From an uncultured Clostridia bacterium (GTDB taxonomy: Bacteria; Bacillota; Clostridia; Oscillospirales; Acutalibacteraceae), in the NCBI GenBank assembly GCA_937884625.1, contig CALGCE010000018.1, positions 1 through 9,650 on the forward strand: a DNA stretch of 9,650 bases, read 5' to 3'. The notes under the pieces were generated by a model that was given only the letters and a program-made list of their open reading frames with translations, had not been told where the DNA came from and made no database searches. The position numbers and the translations under genes are program-made. Shown here in pieces: positions 6,825 to 9,650 of the stretch. Position 1 is the first letter of the stretch; each line of letters opens with the position of its first letter.

Positions 6825-9545
6825 TCAATTATGATTTAGCCAAGTGAAATCATTAGTATTTATCCAATAAGTTTTATACTTCTTTGGAATATTTGATTCC
6901 TCAATACAAGCAAGTTTTAAATCAAATGTTATTGAATAGTCCTTATAAGAGAATATTATCGGTTTATCATCTTTATAAAACAATTTTTCAAATCCGTCAA
7001 CTTTGGATAAATATGACGAATGTTCCGTACCTTTTGGATCAATAAACACTATCTTATAATTCTTATCTTTCTTTATCCAAAAAACAAAATCCGGATAGAA
7101 TTCATGATAAGCATTATCTTTCATATTAAAATAGGGTATAGCGATTTCATGACTGTCAACAGTCTGGTCGATTTTTGAAAACATCCATTCAAAATCAAAT
7201 TTATCATTTTTGCTTTTAATATAATCAACCAAATTATTTACAAAATCCACTTCACTCGGAACATCAACAATATGTTTGATATAATCAAGTTTATCGTGCA
7301 ATGATAAAATCAAGGGCAAATAATAGTGTTCAGTGATTTTATATAATTTTAAATCTCCGATGGCTTTCTCGGTTTTTGGCTTTATGGCCCTCAGGCGTTC
7401 CGTCAGTTCTTCGGATGTTATTTTGCCTTCAATAAGCATTTTTGCCAACTCTTTTTCATTTTCGCCACTACCACAAGAAGATGCACTAATAAAATCATCA
7501 AGATCTTTTCCGAGTTCATCCCATTTTTCTTTTGTGACTTTTATATACTTAAAATGCACTATTTCATCTGCAAGTTCTCTTATTCCGTGAACGCTTTTTG
7601 AATTCACAGATAAATGAGTGACAACCTTATCAAGCAAAGCAGGCATATCAATATAATTAAAACCCGATGTTATCTTGAAAAGTTTTGATTTTTCAGATAA
7701 TCCTTCCCTTAATTTTTTGATGTCTTCCTTGTGTATTTTAGTATTAAGTAATAAAAGCGAATCGCTGAACGCCGAAACATATTTATTGAATTTGTCAAAC
7801 GAAGATTGTGAAATATTGAATTTAGCAATATTGTTTATTCTATCTTCGTCTTTGTAATACGGAATTAACAAGTCAAATGTTTTTACAGATTGTTCAAGTT
7901 CAATTGTTCTTTCATCGGATTTTTGTGTATCCATTGTATCAAGAATGGTTTCGACCGCATTTCTGTTTGTAGCGAACACAAATAATGTTTCTAACAATTG
8001 ATTTTTGTTAGAATCATTGATTTTAAGTCTTTTTCTGTTATTTGTATTAGGCTCAATTCTAACGCCTCGTCCCAAACTTTGAAGAACGAATTTTTTAGCA
8101 TCTCCTGTTCCGATGTTAATAAAATTCATAACATTTGGTCGGTTGCTATCCCAACCCTCATAAAACATTCTGCTGCCGATAAGCATTGTAAACGGTGAAT
8201 CTTCACTGTTTAATTCGTCAAAATAATGCTTTTCATCATACGCTGTTACGATAAGATAATCTCCTGCTAATTTTTTGCGAATGTACTGAGATGCGTCACC
8301 AATTCTGAAAAGAGCAAACGGCTTTTCGGCTGATTGTAGTCTTAATGCAAACTCTTTTCCCTTTTCTCCTTCTATAACTTCAATTTTACCAAACGATGAA
8401 GCGTTAAAAGATGTCTCTAAAACATCTTTTACAGTTAATTTTTCTAAATCCGATTTAATTTGACCGTCATCTAATCTTAAAATTTCGTTCCCAAATTGAA
8501 ACTTTTTATTTTTAATAAATTCATCGTATAATTCATCTTTTGCCGCATCAAATAAAGTTTTATCAATATTTCCTCTTGCAATTTTTGCAAGCTCGGCAAA
8601 AAACATATCAGTATCGGCATCTTCGGTATTAACTTCATTAACCAATGTTACCATCAGTGCATTATGATAATAGTCCGATTTTTTTGATTTTTTTACCAAA
8701 GTTAAAGTGATTAATGACTTCAACACTTGAAGTTGTTTGTCTTGCTCAGACAAATCATCTTTTGATTTTTTAAATTGATATTTACTTAAACTTAAATATA
8801 CATTTTTGCCGTATCCTTTTGTAATGAACTTTTCAAGGTTAAAATTAAAACAAGTGGTTGCATAATCCAAATTATCCGTGAATGTTGCCGAAAAATTAAA
8901 AAGAAAGCCATTTCGAGACATGATTGTTATATAATCCTGCCTTAGAGAATCTTCTTTATCACCCTTGTGGGCTTCATCCATAAAAATATACCAATTTCCG
9001 CCATTATCATAAGTTACAGTGTCAACCTTTTTGGCTTTTTCTTGGTCGGATAATAAATCGCTCCTATAAATATAAACCGTTATTTCGTTGAAAATTGTGG
9101 CATTATAACTGTTTGTTTCTTCTTCATAGTTTTTAAGTGATGTTAATTTTATTTTCCGTTCTTTATCAATATTATAATCATCAACAGCATCAGCAAACTG
9201 GTTTTGTATTTTTTCGCTCGGCAATAACACCATTATTTCTTTTTGTGGAATTAAACCTTTTCTTTTAAGATAATCAATAATTTCAATCATCTTAATTAAC
9301 ACCAGAGTTTTTCCGCTTGCAGTCGCCATCCAAAAGCACATTCTGTTAAAAAAATTATTTCCCTTGATAATTTTTTCACCACGATAAAAAACAGAGCTGT
9401 ATTTATCTGTTAATCGGTTGTATCTTTGGTTTTCTTTACCTCTGTCTAGTTCTCGCACGTCAAACAAGTGATCTTGCATTCCCGCAGAAGAACAAAGGTC
9501 AAAAATTTTGTTTTTGCCTTCTTCGTTTGAATAAAAAACACTCAA
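6825..9545 (-). CDS. Type III restriction-like Res protein: SF2 helicase with PD-(D/E)xK nuclease domain
   Basis: The 906-residue open frame (counted from a TTG at 9543-9545) encodes an ATP-driven DNA translocase/endonuclease. Helicase motifs are Walker A WMATASGKT (72-80), IFMDEAHKG (187-195), FSAT (218-221), FYEGWDS (461-467) and LQSLGRGVRIEP (488-499). Near the C-terminus, EFYPDFVFWI (815-824) and VFIDPKG (833-839) form a PD-D-x-K nuclease site (D819, D836, K838), as in type III Res subunits. The TTG start is doubtful: no ribosome binding site precedes it, and the same frame upstream encodes FDYQEEAIKNALKVL (complement of 9546-9590), the expected Q-motif helix, back to a TAA at 9606-9608. 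The true protein is therefore longer, begins at a rare codon, or is truncated. The gene is markedly AT-rich beside nrdD, suggesting transfer. No methyltransferase is in the window; a partner would be expected upstream of it, past 9650. Other defence helicase-nucleases share this layout. Confidence 0.85.
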   Translation of the reverse strand: MSVFYSNEEGKNKIFDLCSSAGMQDHLFDVRELDRGKENQRYNRLTDKYSSVFYRGEKIIKGNNFFNRMCFWMATASGKTLVLIKMIEIIDYLKRKGLIPQKEIMVLLPSEKIQNQFADAVDDYNIDKERKIKLTSLKNYEEETNSYNATIFNEITVYIYRSDLLSDQEKAKKVDTVTYDNGGNWYIFMDEAHKGDKEDSLRQDYITIMSRNGFLFNFSATFTDNLDYATTCFNFNLEKFITKGYGKNVYLSLSKYQFKKSKDDLSEQDKQLQVLKSLITLTLVKKSKKSDYYHNALMVTLVNEVNTEDADTDMFFAELAKIARGNIDKTLFDAAKDELYDEFIKNKKFQFGNEILRLDDGQIKSDLEKLTVKDVLETSFNASSFGKIEVIEGEKGKEFALRLQSAEKPFALFRIGDASQYIRKKLAGDYLIVTAYDEKHYFDELNSEDSPFTMLIGSRMFYEGWDSNRPNVMNFINIGTGDAKKFVLQSLGRGVRIEPNTNNRKRLKINDSNKNQLLETLFVFATNRNAVETILDTMDTQKSDERTIELEQSVKTFDLLIPYYKDEDRINNIAKFNISQSSFDKFNKYVSAFSDSLLLLNTKIHKEDIKKLREGLSEKSKLFKITSGFNYIDMPALLDKVVTHLSVNSKSVHGIRELADEIVHFKYIKVTKEKWDELGKDLDDFISASSCGSGENEKELAKMLIEGKITSEELTERLRAIKPKTEKAIGDLKLYKITEHYYLPLILSLHDKLDYIKHIVDVPSEVDFVNNLVDYIKSKNDKFDFEWMFSKIDQTVDSHEIAIPYFNMKDNAYHEFYPDFVFWIKKDKNYKIVFIDPKGTEHSSYLSKVDGFEKLFYKDDKPIIFSYKDYSITFDLKLACIEESNIPKKYKTYWINTNDFTWLNHN

Positions 9546-9650
9546 TACTTTAAGTGCGTTTTTTATTGCTTCTTCTTGATAATCAAAAAGTTTCAGGGCA
9601 TCCTCTTAAAGATATTTCTTGGTATCACGAAAATTTTGATCAGGTAAAAG
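9546..9650 (-). pseudogene. 5' part of the Res gene, split by an in-frame TAA
   Basis: In the frame of the Res gene, the complement of 9609-9650 reads LLPDQNFRDTKKYL. A TAA follows (complement of 9606-9608), then EDALKLFDYQEEAIKNALKV (complement of 9546-9605) leads straight into the main frame. The second piece contains the FDYQ...AI helix that opens the helicase core in such proteins. The first piece is hydrophilic and compatible with the usual short leader, and would read smoothly if the TAA were a sense codon such as AAA. No ATG, GTG or TTG occurs in this frame between the TAA and 9545. An AAGAGG lies 5 nt before a CTG codon (complement of 9594-9596), a possible rare start. Either a nonsense mutation or an unusual start is implied; the window edge prevents a decision. 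Confidence 0.55.

Noticed and set aside
7333..8198. Plus-strand open frames of 60-85 codons
   Set aside because: They lie antisense to the Res helicase-nuclease, show no domain pattern, and are expected from its AT-rich composition.
1..9650. tRNA, rRNA, CRISPR array or insertion sequence
   Set aside because: No cloverleaf-like element, rRNA-like stretch, regularly spaced repeat, transposase frame or paired terminal repeats were seen on reading both strands.

Overview
The window looks like chromosomal DNA from an anaerobic, low-to-moderate GC Firmicute, most likely a Clostridia gut-type lineage. The grounds are a SpoIID (sporulation) remnant, a type III glutamine synthetase, a glycyl-radical (oxygen-sensitive) ribonucleotide reductase, strong consensus sigma-A promoters, and purine-rich ribosome binding sites. 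The lineage is inferred from gene content only.

Layout from left to right. (1) Positions 1-434 (+) hold the 3' end of an unrecognised gene and then a stub of spoIID that keeps only the conserved C-terminal GYGHG-GMSQ block. (2) 448-2538 (-) is glnN, a full-length type III glutamine synthetase that starts at TTG behind a perfect TTGACA-N17-TATAAT promoter. (3) 2648-2980 (-) is a small SLOG-fold (YspA/DUF2493-like) nucleotide-binding protein, divergent from 3119-3349 (+), a 76-residue XRE-type regulator. (4) A 14-bp hairpin at 3381-3414 is a shared bidirectional terminator. (5) 3433-6711 (-) is a two-gene operon, nrdD then trxB, with a 9-nt gap. NrdD carries its own C-terminal CPNC redoxin domain. 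Its promoter is overlain by two NrdR-like boxes exactly 31 bp apart. (6) 6825-9650 (-) is a type III restriction-like helicase-nuclease (Res). It is visibly more AT-rich than its neighbours, and its N-terminus is interrupted by an in-frame TAA at 9606-9608.

The most interesting unit is nrdD-trxB. Its reductase, redoxin domain and flavoprotein disulfide reductase appear to form one electron-transfer chain for anaerobic dNTP synthesis, controlled as a unit by NrdR. Two details stand out. The NrdD linker has a Cys-Cys-Cys triplet just before the redoxin domain. TrxB lacks the usual HRRxxxR NADPH-binding motif, so its electron donor may not be NADPH. No nrdG activase gene lies in the window. The Res gene looks like an accessory (defence) gene, possibly damaged; no partner methyltransferase is visible, and one would be expected beyond position 9650.
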